From Chitinophagaceae bacterium (GTDB lineage: Bacteria > Bacteroidota > Bacteroidia > Chitinophagales > Chitinophagaceae): 64,000 nucleotides of DNA. Under the pieces are notes generated by a model. That model was not told where the DNA came from. It was given only the letters and a program-made list of their open reading frames with translations, and ran no database searches. This document shows, piece after piece, positions 9,318 through 20,722 of the stretch (the stretch's first letter is position 1; the number at the start of each line of letters is the position of its first letter). The DNA lies in NCBI GenBank assembly GCA_016720825.1, contig JADKJV010000011.1, positions 62,001 through 126,000 of the forward strand, written 5' to 3'. The position numbers and the translations under genes are program-made.

Positions 9318-10457
9318 ATGCAAACCGCCATCTACCGTTACCGTGACCAGCAGTTTATCCCGCATGTAATCAGCGAACCAGTCCAGGAAGATAAAGCACA
9401 ACTGGTGCTTTGTTTTGGTGCAAAAAATGAAATTGCATCATCCGGGTTGTATGGACGGCTGAAGAACCGTTTCCCCGCAGCGATTATTGCCTGTTGTTCC
9501 ACCTCTGGTGAAATCTGCCATACAGAAGTGATCGAAGACAGTATCACACTTACTGTTATCCAGTTTGATGATACCAGCCTGAAATCGCATGCTGTGAATA
9601 TCGCCAACTTTAAAAACAGTTATGATGCCGGTGAAGCGCTGATCCGGAAATTTGAACCCGGTGATATTTCCTATGTACTTGTATTGTCTGACGGCAGCCG
9701 TGTTAATGGCAGCGAATTGGTACGTGGCATGAATGAAGTTTCTGAAAACCGCCTGCTGATTACAGGCGGACTGGCTGGTGATGGCAATAACTTTCAATCC
9801 ACTTTAGTGGGTTTGAATGATAATCCCGGTGAAGGTGTGATTGCAGCAATCGGGTTTTATGGAAAGAAACTGCAGGTAACACACGGTTCGCGGGGAGGAT
9901 GGGATGTATTCGGGCTTGAAAAAACAGTGACACGTTCTACAGGGAATGTGCTGTTCGAAATCGACAATTACAGTTCCCTTGCTTTGTATAAACAATACCT
10001 CGGGCCGGAAGCAGAATACCTGCCAGGGTCTGCATTAATGTTCCCGCTCTCTGTGCGTTTGCCGGGGCATAAAGAATCTGTTGTGCGTACAATTCTGTCT
10101 ATTGATGAAAAAACAGGCAGTATGATTTTCGCGGGGGATATTCCACAGGGCTCCCGTATCCGTTTTATGCGTGCCAATTTTGACAAACTGACCAATGCTG
10201 CATCTGAAGCAGCCAACTACAGCAAGCAGTTTGGTTCAAAACCGCCTGTTTTCGCTTTGCTCATCAGTTGTGTGGGCAGGAAACTTGTACTGCAGTCACG
10301 TACAGAAGAAGAAGTGGAAGCTGTGGATGAAGTATTCGGATGTAAAACAATACTTTCCGGATTCTATTCCTATGGCGAAATCTCTCCCATTGCGGCAGGT
10401 GAGGGATGCCAGTTGCATAATCAAACAATGACGATTACTGCTTTTTATGAAAATTAA
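9318..10457 (+). CDS. FIST-domain sensor protein
   Basis: 379 residues with the two FIST parts: FIST_N (about 30-225, containing the ITGGLAGDG motif) and FIST_C (about 226-365, ending in CQLHNQTMTITAF). FIST domains are soluble ligand-sensing modules, proposed to bind small molecules such as amino acids, usually encoded beside histidine kinases or methyl-accepting proteins. No signal peptide or membrane helix, so it acts in the cytoplasm. Its last 11 bases overlap the start of the hybrid kinase at 10447, implying translational coupling and a physical or functional pair. The ligand cannot be told from sequence. Confidence 0.9.
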   Translation: MQTAIYRYRDQQFIPHVISEPVQEDKAQLVLCFGAKNEIASSGLYGRLKNRFPAAIIACCSTSGEICHTEVIEDSITLTVIQFDDTSLKSHAVNIANFKNSYDAGEALIRKFEPGDISYVLVLSDGSRVNGSELVRGMNEVSENRLLITGGLAGDGNNFQSTLVGLNDNPGEGVIAAIGFYGKKLQVTHGSRGGWDVFGLEKTVTRSTGNVLFEIDNYSSLALYKQYLGPEAEYLPGSALMFPLSVRLPGHKESVVRTILSIDEKTGSMIFAGDIPQGSRIRFMRANFDKLTNAASEAANYSKQFGSKPPVFALLISCVGRKLVLQSRTEEEVEAVDEVFGCKTILSGFYSYGEISPIAAGEGCQLHNQTMTITAFYEN

Positions 10458-13400
10458 TAAACTCCTTGAGCGCCAGTTAAAAAAACAGTTCCCGAACGGT
10501 TTCGGGAACGATCCTGCATTGGTACGACTGGTGGAAGCGGTGAATAATTCGTATAATTCTTATGAACGCGATAGTGAGCTGACCAGCCATTTTTTCAGGC
10601 TCTCGGAGAAAGAATATGTTGATCTGACCAATAAACTGTCTGATGAACTTGACCTGAAAGAGCAGTCTATTCTTGAATTGAAAAAAGTAGTTAGTGATAT
10701 TTCGGGTGAACAGTTGGAGGCGAGTGATAACAGCCTGCCGGGTATTATCGCTTTTTTACAGGAAGAAGTGAGTAAGCGGCAAACAGCCGAAAAGGAAAGA
10801 TCCAGCCTGTCGCAACGATTATCTTCACTCATTCTCAATATGCAGGATGGTTTACTGGTGGAAGATGAACACCGGAGGATTATCATTGCCAACCAGGTCT
10901 TCTGTGACATGTTTGGCATACCTGTGCCACCTGAAACACTCACGGGTGCGGATTGCACTGATTCTGCTGAGAGTAATAAACATCTTTTTGAGGACCCTGA
11001 AAAATTTGTGGACAGGATTTCAGTGCTCATCGCTGAAAGAAAACCCGTTGTGCAGGAAGAACTGGAATTAAAAGACGGCCGGTATTTCAGCCGTGATTTT
11101 ATACCTATTTATGAAGGCGACGAATACCTGGGGCATTTCTGGAAATACAAGGATACGACACAGGAGAAAGTGAACATGCGCAAGCTGGAAAAAAGTGAGC
11201 TTAAAACAAGGCTCATTATGAACGGGTCTCCGGATGCGATTATCACTATTAATTTTAACGGTCGTATTACACACTGGAACCAGCATGCTGAACAACTATT
11301 TGGATGGTCAGAAAATGAAGTACTCAATGAATTGCTGACCAGCAAGATTATACCACTTGAATTCAGGAGAAAGCACCTTAAGAACCTGATCCAGCACAGG
11401 CAAACCGGTACAGGATTTATGCTGAACCGGAAGCTCGAAGCCACTGCCTTGCACCGTGACGGACATGAATTCCCGGTTGAAGTGCTCGTTGTGCCGCTGA
11501 TGCAGGACGGGGCTGAATTTTTCTGTTATTACATCAGGGATATTTCTGAACGGCTGCGTACTGAAAGGGAATTAAGACTGATATCAATGGTGGCCAGCCT
11601 GAATAAAAACGGGGTAATCTTTACGGATACATCTGGGCGGATAAAATGGGCCAATGATGGATTCCTGGAGCTTACCGGTTACGAACGTGATGAGATTATG
11701 GGGCATACACCTATTGAACTGCTTCGTGGGGATCTGACCGATAAGGAATCCATGCACGAATTACTCAATAGATTTTATAAATCTGAGAACTTCACTGAAG
11801 AAATAAATTGTTACAGGAAAGACAGTACTTTTTTCTGGGCCAGGATTTCAGGTCAGTATATCTCGGGCGAAAAAGACGGCAGACCGAAATATTTTGCCGT
11901 GATCGAGGATATTACCCGTGAAAAAGAAACACAGGAGAAATTGATGGAATTCAATAACCGGTTCCGTGAAGCACTGGTTAAGATAGGCGATAATGTTTGG
12001 GAGCATGATTTTAGTGCTGGTGTCACCACTTTTACCAACACAACGGAACAATTGCTGGGTATTAAAATCAGGAATGTAAAAGAAAATGCAGCGGCCTGGT
12101 GGGCACATGTGCATCGAAGACAGAGCACTACTGGAGCAAAATGATAAGGGATACAGGGAGAATACCATAGATCACCATACGCTGGAGTACCGGCTAGTCG
12201 CTGATGATGGAAGCGTCAATTGGGTGCTTGACCGCGGCGTGGTGATCGAAAGAAATGCCGATGGTAAGCCCGATATATTAGTTGGTACACATACGGATAT
12301 TACTGAACGGAAACTGTATGAACAGAACCTTGAGTTCAATGAGCAGAAATACCGGAGCATTATTGCCAATATGAACCTGGGACTGCTGGAAGTGGATACA
12401 GATGAAATTATCCGATTTGCCAACCATAGTTTTTGTGAAATGAGCGGTTTTGAAGTGGATGAACTGATCGGCAGGAAGGCTTCAGATCTTTTCACACGTG
12501 GCGGAAGCCGGACGAATATTGAAGATAAAAACAGTTTACGGGAGCAGGGCGTTTCTGACGCTTACGAGTTACCGGTTCGCAACAAACGCGGCGAGTTGAA
12601 GTGGTGGCTGATCAGCGGTGCTCCCCGTTATAATGAGCATGGAGATTATACAGGCTCCATTGGTATCCACCTGGATATTACCAAACAGAAGAAGCTGGAA
12701 ATGGAACTGTATGAAGCCCGGGAAGCAGCAGAAGATTCAGCACGTTCCAAGGAGATATTCCTGGCCAATATGAGCCATGAAATCCGGACGCCTATGAATG
12801 CCATCCTGGGTATGAGCCGGCAGTTGCAGAAATCGGAACTTAATACGCAACAGCGGTTCTTCCTGAATACCATTAATACAGCCGGTGAAAACCTGCTGGT
12901 AATACTTAATGATATACTGGATATTTCAAAAATAGAAGCAGGCATGCTTCAGCTGGAGACTATCCCATTCTCAACCAGCTCAGTCATGAAACACATTATC
13001 CAGGTGATGCAACACCGGGCTGATGAAAAAGGCCTTTTACTTAAGTATGAAGCTGACCCTGCTATAGCCCCCGTATTAAAAGGTGACCCTTACCGGTTAA
13101 ACCAGGTATTACTGAACCTGCTCAGTAATGCTATAAAATTTACTGAAAAAGGAATGGTGGATGTTACCTGTAAGCTGATCAGTGATGAAGAAACCCGCCA
13201 GGTTATAGGCATCACCGTGCGTGATACTGGCATTGGGATGGATGAAGAATTCCGGAAGCAATTGTTCCAGAACTTCAGCCAGGAAGATAAAACCACGGCC
13301 CGCAAATTTGGCGGTACAGGACTTGGTATGTCAATCAGCAAACAATTGATTGAACTGATGGGTGGAACCATTGCCGTTAACAGCAGCAAAGGGGAAGGAA

Positions 13401-14242
13401 CAGAAGTGATACTTACTATTGTTTTCCCTGTGGGTAACAAGGAAGATTTAGGGTGGGATGTAAAGGAAGTTACAGATAAAAGCAGGCTGAGGGATAAGAA
13501 AATCCTGTTGGTAGAGGACAATGAAATGAACCGTCTGGTAGCTACTACCATCCTGCAGCAGTATGGCGCACAAATCATCGAAGTGGAGAACGGGGAACAG
13601 GCCGTTGCAGCATTGCAGCAATCCGGATATGATATTGTATTGATGGATATGCAAATGCCGGTGATGGACGGGTTGGAGGCAACAAGGATCATCCGCAAAA
13701 ATATCAGCAGGGAAATACCGGTGATCGCATTAACTGCCAATGCTATTAAAGGAGAAAGTGACCGGTGTATTGCAGCCGGTATGAATGATTATATCTCCAA
13801 GCCATTTGAAGAAGAAGAACTGATAAACTGTATTTCCAAATGGCTGGGCCGTACAAATATTGATCCGGGAAAAGAAGAGGAAACAACAAATGAACCTGTT
13901 CTGTTGTTCAGTCTTGATAAGCTGAAAAAAATCAGCAATAACAACAGTGAATTTATCGAAAGAATGATTGGATTGTTTATTGACCAGGTCCCGCAATCAG
14001 TAAGTGATATCCGGAAGGCTTTTGAAGAAAAAGATTATGCCAGGGTTAAGTCTGTTACACACCGGATCAAACCTACTATTGATAACATGGGAATCCAGTC
14101 TTTGTACCAGGTCGTACGTGATATTGAATTCCTGACAGTGAATGAAACAGATTCCCAAAGACTCCCGGCCCTGATCGGATTCTTTGAGTCCCGGATAAAA
14201 GAGGTTGTCAGCCAGCTTAACCAGCGTCATCCGGTGGCCTGA
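10447..14242 (+). CDS. soluble hybrid histidine kinase (PAS x5, HisKA, HATPase, REC, Hpt), frameshifted
   Basis: Two overlapping frames (10447-12144 and 12086-14242) are one gene of about 1265 residues interrupted at 12115: CAT-C-GAA-GAC should read CAT-CCG-GAA-GAC (His-Pro-Glu-Asp of a PAS_3 fold), i.e. two bases missing from CCGG. An N-terminal helical region (about 1-120) resembles leaders of FIST-linked kinases. Five PAS units span about 125-765. HisKA has phospho-acceptor His778 (NMSHEIRTPMNA); HATPase has N, G1 and G2 boxes (LLSNAIKF, DTGIGM, GGTGLGM); the receiver has Asp1068 (LMDMQMP); Hpt has His1206 (VTHRIKP). So a full phosphorelay lies in one chain. No membrane segment: input is probably cytosolic, through FIST and PAS. 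Likely partner of the NtrC regulator. Confidence 0.88.
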
Positions 14243-14462
14243 TCCATGTTAGCAGGTCAGCTATTTTAAACCAGATTTGATGCAAATCATGAAGAGTTCA
14301 AAGTCATTAATTTGCTGATCTAAATCATGAGCAGAAAACAGGAAATAGACTACTTTTTCTATATCTGTATTCCCTGGATTGAGTGAATCCTGCATGACTG
14401 TTTGCTCAGGATGATTTCATTTTAAGGATATACAGCATTCGGCCTGCAGAAACCACCAATTC
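14243..14462. other. intergenic gap before CHASE3 kinase
   Basis: 220 bases between the hybrid kinase stop and the CHASE3 kinase start. No ORF, no terminator with a T run and no convincing -24/-12 or TAnnTTTG element was seen. It probably holds the promoter of the 14463-19665 genes, but I cannot point to it. Confidence 0.3.
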
Positions 14463-17371
14463 ATGTTCAGGTTCAATACGCAAAATACACTCCGGATAGC
14501 CTTTGTTGCTATCATTATAACCATTTCGGGTGTATTCATCATTTCATTCAGGAATTCAAAGGGGGTCAGGGATACAACTACTGCTGTTAAAAAAACACAA
14601 TCTGTGTTACTGGACGGACAGGAGCTTGTAAATGCCATTCTTGAAAACGAATCAGCCGCGAGGGGTTATGTTATTTCCGGTAATCCGGAATTCCTGTCCC
14701 GGATTCGATATACAAAAGGAGTCATCAATGAAGAATACTATGAATTAGATTCAACACTTGTTAGAGGCGGATCAGAGATTATTGTGGAGAACCAACTCCT
14801 CCCGCTGGTTCGTGCCAGGGTCGCGTATTCAGATGAGATGGTCAGGGTGTATGATTCATTGGGTCCTGCTGCAGCCAATAAACTGGTGACCAACGGCAGG
14901 GGGAAAATACTTACAGATTCGGTAAATGCTGTAATGGATCTGATTAAGAACCGGGAATCGGCTGCACTCGCTGTCCGGGAAACCAGTAACCAGTCTTCAG
15001 TAAGGAAACTCAATGTGATCCTGTATTCCATGCTTGGTTTTGTTCTGTTATTTGGATTACTCGCATTGACCAGGATTGCACATGATTTCAGTAAAATGCA
15101 CAGCCAGCAGGCCAGGCTCAGGGATTATACAGAACTGGTAGAGCATTCGCATGTAGTAGCCTGGGATTTAAACAAAGGCATTTTGTTCTGGAATGAAGGC
15201 ATGGAAGGACTGTACGGATGGAAGAAAGAAGAAGTAATGGGTAAAAAAACCCATGAACTCTTTAAAACGGAATTCCCGTTGCCCTGGCGGAAATTGAGAA
15301 AATACTCCATGAAAAAGGTGACTGGTCTGGGGAACTTAAACATACCTGTAAGAACGGTTCTGCTATCTATGTGTCTTCACACTGGCATCTCCATGTATCC
15401 CGTGATGGTAAACGATCTGTTATCATTGAAACCACAAATGATATTACGGACCAGAAAGAAGCGGAAACTGCGCTGGCTTCCCTGAATGAAACACTGGAGA
15501 AGAAAGTAGAAGAGAGAACCCGTAAGCTGATGGAAAGCGAGCAACGCTACCGGATCATCCTTGAAAATGTGGTGGAAGGCGTTATGCTTTTCAGTGAAGA
15601 CCGTGAAGTACTTTATCAAAGCCCTTCCATCCTGAAAATCGGTGGCAGGGCTATTGATGAAAGGACAAAAATCCATGGATTTCAAACTATATATCCCGAA
15701 GATTACGAAATCGTGCAATACCATTTCGACGCAGCGCTGAGGAATCCCGGTGTGCCTCAATACTTCCAGGCAAGGCTCCGTCATAAAAAGGGACATTCAG
15801 TATGGCTGGAAGCAAATATCACTAACCACCTCGGGACAATGGGGATTAATGCCCTCGTCATGATGGGGCGGGATATTACTGAAAGGAAAATAACCGAACA
15901 GCGGCTGAATGACAGTGAAAAAAGATTCCGCGCATTGATTGAGTATAACTATGACGGGATACTGCTGGCTGATGACAAAGACCAGGTTGTATACCAGAGC
16001 CCTTCCGCTGCGAAAATCTCAGGGTGGAATTTTGATGAAAGGAAATCGCAGCCTTCATTGGGTATCATCCACCCCGATGATCTTCCGCAAATAAATATCA
16101 TTACAAGATTTGTGAGGGAAAACCCGGGTAAACCTTACTTCGGTTCATGCAGGAGGTTGAAAAAAGATGGCAATTACCAATGGATTGAATTTACCCAAAC
16201 CAATCTGCTTCATGATAAAAATGTAAGCGCTATAGTTACCAACCTGCGCGATATCACCGATAAAAAACTTGCGGAGGAAAAATTATTATCTGCCACAGAC
16301 CGGCTTGAAAGTGTACTGCAGCGGATGGGTGATGGGTTCATGATCCTGAATGCAGAATGGGAATTTGTGTTTACCAATAACCAGGTGTTTGAATTGTTTG
16401 GGATCAATCCGGAAAGGATGATTGGTAAACGGATTTGGGATTTTAACCCCGGCCTGGCCGGCAGTTTACTGGAACTCGAATTCAAAGCTGCCATGGAAAC
16501 CGCAGACAGCCGGAATTTTGAATTCCTGCTGCCCGATAAGAATAAATGGATCTACTTCCGCGTAAATCCAATTCCGGGTGGTATCAGCGTTTTCTTTAAT
16601 GATATTACCAAACAGAAAACAGGGGAACAGGAAGTGAAAAAACTCCACCGGGAACTTGAACAGAAAGTGGAAGACCGCACGGCAGAATTACAAAAAGCAA
16701 ACCGTGAGCTTGAAGCATTCACCTATTCAGTGTCACATGACCTTCGCGCGCCGTTGAGGGGTATTATCGGATTTACCTCTATCCTGGAAGAAGATTACAG
16801 TACTCAACTCGATGAAGAAGCCCGCCGGATAACAGGTATTATAAAAAATAATACCACCAAAATGGGACAGCTGATTGATGACCTGCTGGCATTTTCAAGA
16901 GTCGGCAGGGCAGAACTGCAAAAAACTGAAATGAACCAGGAAATACTTGTCAGGGAAATAAGGGATGATATTGCCCGCGACAACAGCAGCCGGCAGATTG
17001 AGTGGCTGATTCACCCGCTGCCACCGGTTCGTGCTGATATCAACAGCTTCAGGCAGGTTTGGATAAACCTGATAACAAATGCCGTTAAATATTCCGGCAA
17101 AGTGGAAAAACCGGTAATTGAAATCGGCGGTAATTTGAATAACGGACATGTAACTTATTACGTAAAAGACAATGGTGTGGGGTTTGATGAAAAATATGCC
17201 GGAAAATTATTCCGGGTATTCCAGCGCCTTCATAGTTCTGATGAATTTGAAGGAACCGGTGTTGGCCTCGCAATCGTTGATAAAATAATTTCAAAACATG
17301 GCGGTCGGGTATGGGCCCGTTCTGAACCCGGTCAGGGCGCCTGCTTCTCATTTTCTGTACCGGCTCATTAA
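14463..17371 (+). CDS. membrane histidine kinase with CHASE3 and four PAS domains, frameshifted
   Basis: Frames 14463-15485 and 15371-17371 form one ~969-residue protein. The break is at 15282-15284, where CCC should be CCCC: the corrected PAS reads FPLPLAEIEKILHEKGDW. TM1 (about 9-29) and TM2 (about 186-206) bracket an extracytoplasmic CHASE3 domain (ENESAARGYVISGN motif). Four PAS units follow, with a coiled coil (ETLEKKVEERTRK) after the first and another before the kinase core. HisKA has His759 (SVSHDLRAPLRG) and the HATPase ends with GTGVGLAI and a GGRVWARSEPG signature, as in bacteriophytochrome-type kinases. It should sense an envelope signal and pass phosphate to the single-domain receiver encoded 14 bases downstream. 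Confidence 0.88.
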
Positions 17372-17385
17372 TCTATAAAAACTGA

Positions 17386-17832
17386 ATGATGAATTTGAAT
17401 ACTGTTGAAATCCTGCTGGCAGAAGATAATATGAATGATGCCGAACTGATTATCAGGGAGCTGAAAAAGAATAACCTGGCCAATAACCTGGTGCATGTTA
17501 AAAACGGGGAGGAGGCCCTGGAATTTATTTTCGGAACCGGGAAATACGCAGAAATACGGAGCGCCGAATACCAGCCAAAGGTGGTAATCATGGATATCCA
17601 GATGCCCAAAGTAAACGGTATTGAGGTGCTGGAAAAAATGAAATCAACACCACTGACCAGAAGTATTCCGGTTGTGATGCTGACCTCCTCAAAGGAAAGC
17701 CCCGATATCAAACGGTGCTACATGCTTGGGGCCAACAGTTATATAGTTAAACCTGTAAATTTTGAACATTTCGCTGATTCAATACGCTGCCTGGGACAAT
17801 ACTGGCTGCTGCTGAACCAACCACCATATTGA
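17386..17832 (+). CDS. single-domain response regulator, Rcp1-like
   Basis: 148 residues, one CheY-like domain with acidic pocket (LLAEDN), acceptor Asp70 (VVIMDIQMPKVNG), Thr in VVMLTSS and Lys in YIVKPV: all functional residues present. The longer loop between helix 2 and strand 3 (FGTGKYAEIRSAEYQPK) is typical of the Rcp1 group, which receive phosphate from phytochrome-like kinases. It lies 14 bases after the CHASE3 kinase of matching core type, so the two are a probable cognate pair. No output domain; it acts by protein contact. Confidence 0.92.
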   Translation: MMNLNTVEILLAEDNMNDAELIIRELKKNNLANNLVHVKNGEEALEFIFGTGKYAEIRSAEYQPKVVIMDIQMPKVNGIEVLEKMKSTPLTRSIPVVMLTSSKESPDIKRCYMLGANSYIVKPVNFEHFADSIRCLGQYWLLLNQPPY

Positions 17833-17853
17833 TGAACCACCAACTCCTGTGTT

Positions 17854-19665
17854 ATGAAAATACTCATTCTAGAAGACAGCCCGGAAGATGCCGAACTCAT
17901 CAGACGGCTTCTGAAAAAAGAACTAACCAACACTGAATTCCAGCTGGCAGGAGACAGGCCGTCTTTCCTGAAGGCCATGGATAAGTTTGAACCGGATGTG
18001 ATCCTGGCCGATAATTCATTGCCCCAGTTTGATGCTTCAGAAGCACTCAGGCTGGTCAGGCATGATTATGGGAATATCCCATTTATCCTGGTTACCGGAA
18101 CAGTGTCGGAAGAATTTGCCGCCATAATTATTAAATCCGGCGCAGACGATTATATACTGAAAGACCGCATGGGTCGTTTACCCGCTGCCATTGAAGCGGC
18201 TATTAAGCAAAGGGAATCTGACCGGGAAAAAGATCTGGCACTCCAGCATCTGTTCCTGAGTGAAGTAAAGTTCAGGACGATGATTGAAAGAATTACCGAA
18301 GGTTTTATTTCCTATGACCAGAATTGGGTAATCACCTACGTGAATAAAGTGGCTGAGAAGATGTTTAACAGGCCCACCGGTTATTTGCTCGGGAAAAACA
18401 TCTGGGAAGAATTCCCGCAGTCTGTAGGTACACCCATTTACAAAGCTTACCTGAAAGCCATGGAGTCGCAGCGGAATGTTTCTATAGAAGATTTTTCATA
18501 TTCAGTGGGTGCATGGGTTGATGCGCATATCTATCCGTCCGCTTCCGGTGTATCTGTATATTTCAAGGACATCACAGAAAAGAAAAAAGCGGATGAGCGC
18601 ATCCGGTTGCTGAACGAACGGTTTAGTACATTTTCCATGGTGGCCGAAGAAGCTATCTGGGACTGGAGTTTTGAAGGGCATGACATCTGGTGGAGTGAAT
18701 CGTTCTACAAATATTTTGATTTTGAGAATGGAAGCATATCACCTACCAGGGAAGATTTCCTGGCCAAACTGCACCCGGATGATGCGCCATTGGTTGTTCA
18801 GCATATTGCTGAAATGGTCAGCGGCGAAAAAAGGCATGAATGCTACCATGAAGTCCGGTATATACGCAAAGACAATACCTGGGGCACTATGGATCTTCGT
18901 TGTTTTGCAATTCAGAATAAGGAGGGAAAAGTGCACCGGATTATCGGCTCATTCAGTGATATTACCGAAAGGAAAAAACTCGAAACACAATTACTGGAAC
19001 AACGCCGGATGGAACAGATGCATATAACATCAACTGCGCTGGAAGCTTCTGAAAAAGAAAGAACTGCTATCGGAAGGGAATTGCATGATAATGTGAACCA
19101 GATCCTGGCCAGTACCAATTTACTCCTGAACCTGGTAAAAGAAGATCCGGTAACTCATACGCAGTTCCTGGAGAAATGTATGAACAACATCAGGGAAGCG
19201 ATTAGTGAAAACAGGAAAATAGCCCACCACCTTGTTACACCCGACCTGGTACAGGAAAGTATTGTAACTCAGCTCGACGCTTTATTTGAGTCTATGCTGG
19301 GAATAGCAGGTATACATGTGTCTACAAATACTGGCAAATTCAGGGAAGAATGGCTGAGCAGTTCACAAAAACTGGCCATTTACCGGGTGGTACAGGAACA
19401 ATGTACCAATATTACAAAATACGCGAAAGCAACCCGGGTGACCTGCAAACTGGAAACAGAGAAAGGGTATTTCAATATGAATTTGACAGATAACGGTCAG
19501 GGCATGGACGAGAAAAAACTGAATCAGGGAATTGGCCTGAAAAATATAGCCGGCCGTATCAGTATTTTTAATGGCAACATGAACATCTCCTCCAAGCCCG
19601 GTAAAGGATTCAGCCTTACCATAACTTTCCCGCTTGATACATCCAAAGAGGGATTATTTTTGTGA
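17854..19665 (+). CDS. receiver-PAS-PAS histidine kinase of the NarX (HisKA_3) type
   Basis: 603 residues. Receiver 1-125 with Asp53 (VILADNSLPQFD) and Lys in DYILKDR; PAS 1 about 140-240; PAS 2 about 255-375 (PAS_3 type, LHPDDAPLV); then HisKA_3 dimerisation region with His411 (AIGRELHDNVNQIL) and a short HATPase (about 490-595, DNGQGM, GIGLKNI). HisKA_3 kinases normally partner LuxR/NarL-type regulators, none of which is in the window. Having a receiver at the N-terminus makes it a relay receiver, perhaps taking phosphate from upstream hybrid kinases. Soluble. Its stop overlaps the following acetyltransferase start by four bases. Confidence 0.9.
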   Translation: MKILILEDSPEDAELIRRLLKKELTNTEFQLAGDRPSFLKAMDKFEPDVILADNSLPQFDASEALRLVRHDYGNIPFILVTGTVSEEFAAIIIKSGADDYILKDRMGRLPAAIEAAIKQRESDREKDLALQHLFLSEVKFRTMIERITEGFISYDQNWVITYVNKVAEKMFNRPTGYLLGKNIWEEFPQSVGTPIYKAYLKAMESQRNVSIEDFSYSVGAWVDAHIYPSASGVSVYFKDITEKKKADERIRLLNERFSTFSMVAEEAIWDWSFEGHDIWWSESFYKYFDFENGSISPTREDFLAKLHPDDAPLVVQHIAEMVSGEKRHECYHEVRYIRKDNTWGTMDLRCFAIQNKEGKVHRIIGSFSDITERKKLETQLLEQRRMEQMHITSTALEASEKERTAIGRELHDNVNQILASTNLLLNLVKEDPVTHTQFLEKCMNNIREAISENRKIAHHLVTPDLVQESIVTQLDALFESMLGIAGIHVSTNTGKFREEWLSSSQKLAIYRVVQEQCTNITKYAKATRVTCKLETEKGYFNMNLTDNGQGMDEKKLNQGIGLKNIAGRISIFNGNMNISSKPGKGFSLTITFPLDTSKEGLFL

Positions 19666-20267
19666 AAAGACCTGGTATGGGTATAAACATAAGGATGGCA
19701 AAACCGGAAGATGCAGCAGCCTTGCTGGCTATCTACGCGCCTTATATAGAAAACACCTCCTTTACTTTTGAAACGGAAACACCGTCCGTTGAAAATTTTG
19801 CACAAAGAATTTCCCAATATTTACAGCAATGGGCCTGGCTGATTTGTGAATGCGATGGGGTAGTGGCTGGTTATGCCTACGCCACCCGTCACAGGGAACG
19901 AAAAGCTTACCAGTGGTGTACAGAAAGCTCAGTGTATATCCATGATGATTTTCACAGAAGGGGCATTGCTGCAGCCCTCTATAAAGCGTTGTTTGAAATA
20001 CTGACAATACAGGGATTTCATAATGTATATGCAGTCATCAACCTCCCCAATGATCCCAGCGTGGCATTGCACGAAAGCCTCGGATTTCAGTGGTTTGCCA
20101 CCTACGAGAAGGTGGGATATAAACTCGGCCGCTGGAAAAACGTGGGCTGGTGGCGGCTGGTGATTAATGAATTTATCCAGGAACCACCGGACCCGGTTGC
20201 GTTTTCGGCAATGGATAAAAGCTTTCTACAGGCATTGCTTGACAAATACAAAAGTCAAATCAGGTAA
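19662..20267 (+). CDS. GNAT N-acetyltransferase, PAT/MnaT-like
   Basis: 201 residues. Matches the phosphinothricin/methionine-sulfoximine acetyltransferase group: N-terminal IRMAKPEDAAALLAIYAPYI, substrate loop TSFTFETETPS, acetyl-CoA loop HRRGIAAALY, and HESLGFQWFATYEKVGYKLGRW near the end. It should acetylate the amino group of a small amino-acid analogue or free amino acid in the cytosol. GTG 19662 overlaps the previous stop and would couple translation; ATG 19677 is an alternative that begins right at the fold. The link to the signalling genes is only positional. Confidence 0.85.
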   Translation: MKRPGMGINIRMAKPEDAAALLAIYAPYIENTSFTFETETPSVENFAQRISQYLQQWAWLICECDGVVAGYAYATRHRERKAYQWCTESSVYIHDDFHRRGIAAALYKALFEILTIQGFHNVYAVINLPNDPSVALHESLGFQWFATYEKVGYKLGRWKNVGWWRLVINEFIQEPPDPVAFSAMDKSFLQALLDKYKSQIR

Positions 20268-20722
20268 AGGCAGGCTCGGTTCCTCGGCAAGCTCGGTTCC
20301 TCGGCAAGCTCGGTTCCTCGGCAAGCTCTTCCTGAATTGTTCCAACCGTTCCGCTTCCCAAGTAGATCTAAGGATCACTTCAGGGGTTCTCATTACGGCC
20401 GCTGCGAGAAATAATTAGTTTCCTCTTTGCGATCGGAAATATTCCACATTTTGCGTGGATGGGAAGCTTCGCTTGAGTTTCCTCGCTTCGCTCGGAATGT
20501 TCCTCGGCAAGCTCGGAATGGCAGCGCATTTTGGGAGGAGGGAGAAATACAAGATTTCTCGCTTCGCTCGAAATCACTATTATTATCTCAAAATCCTACA
20601 CTGAATACGCAGGTTAAATATTTGGATTTGCCCCCTTCGGGGTTTGGGTTGGTCCCGCGGGCGAGGATTTGGATTTAGTCCATAACTATCGGGATTTTTT
20701 AATTTTTACTTTTAATTCATCT
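20268..20722. repeat. repeat-rich non-coding region with three tandem 17-mers
   Basis: No gene. At 20275-20325 the unit CTCGGTTCCTCGGCAAG is repeated three times in tandem with no spacers; related copies appear near 20500-20520. Between and after them are CTCGCTTCGCTCGG-like self-complementary words (about 20480-20495, 20560-20575) that could fold into small hairpins. Short frames on both strands here consist only of the repeat translated and are not believed. It separates the signalling island from the minus-strand genes that follow. Confidence 0.6.

Noticed and set aside
12086..12144. Programmed ribosomal frameshift in the hybrid kinase
   Set aside because: No slippery heptamer or strong downstream structure, and similar breaks occur in seven unrelated genes, so error is simpler.
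13090..13740. 216-codon minus-strand frame opposite the hybrid kinase
   Set aside because: Antisense shadow of HATPase and receiver coding sequence, very rich in Ser and Ile, no recognisable motif.
20275..20325. Possible CRISPR array
   Set aside because: Units are directly adjacent with no spacers, only three copies, and no cas gene is nearby.
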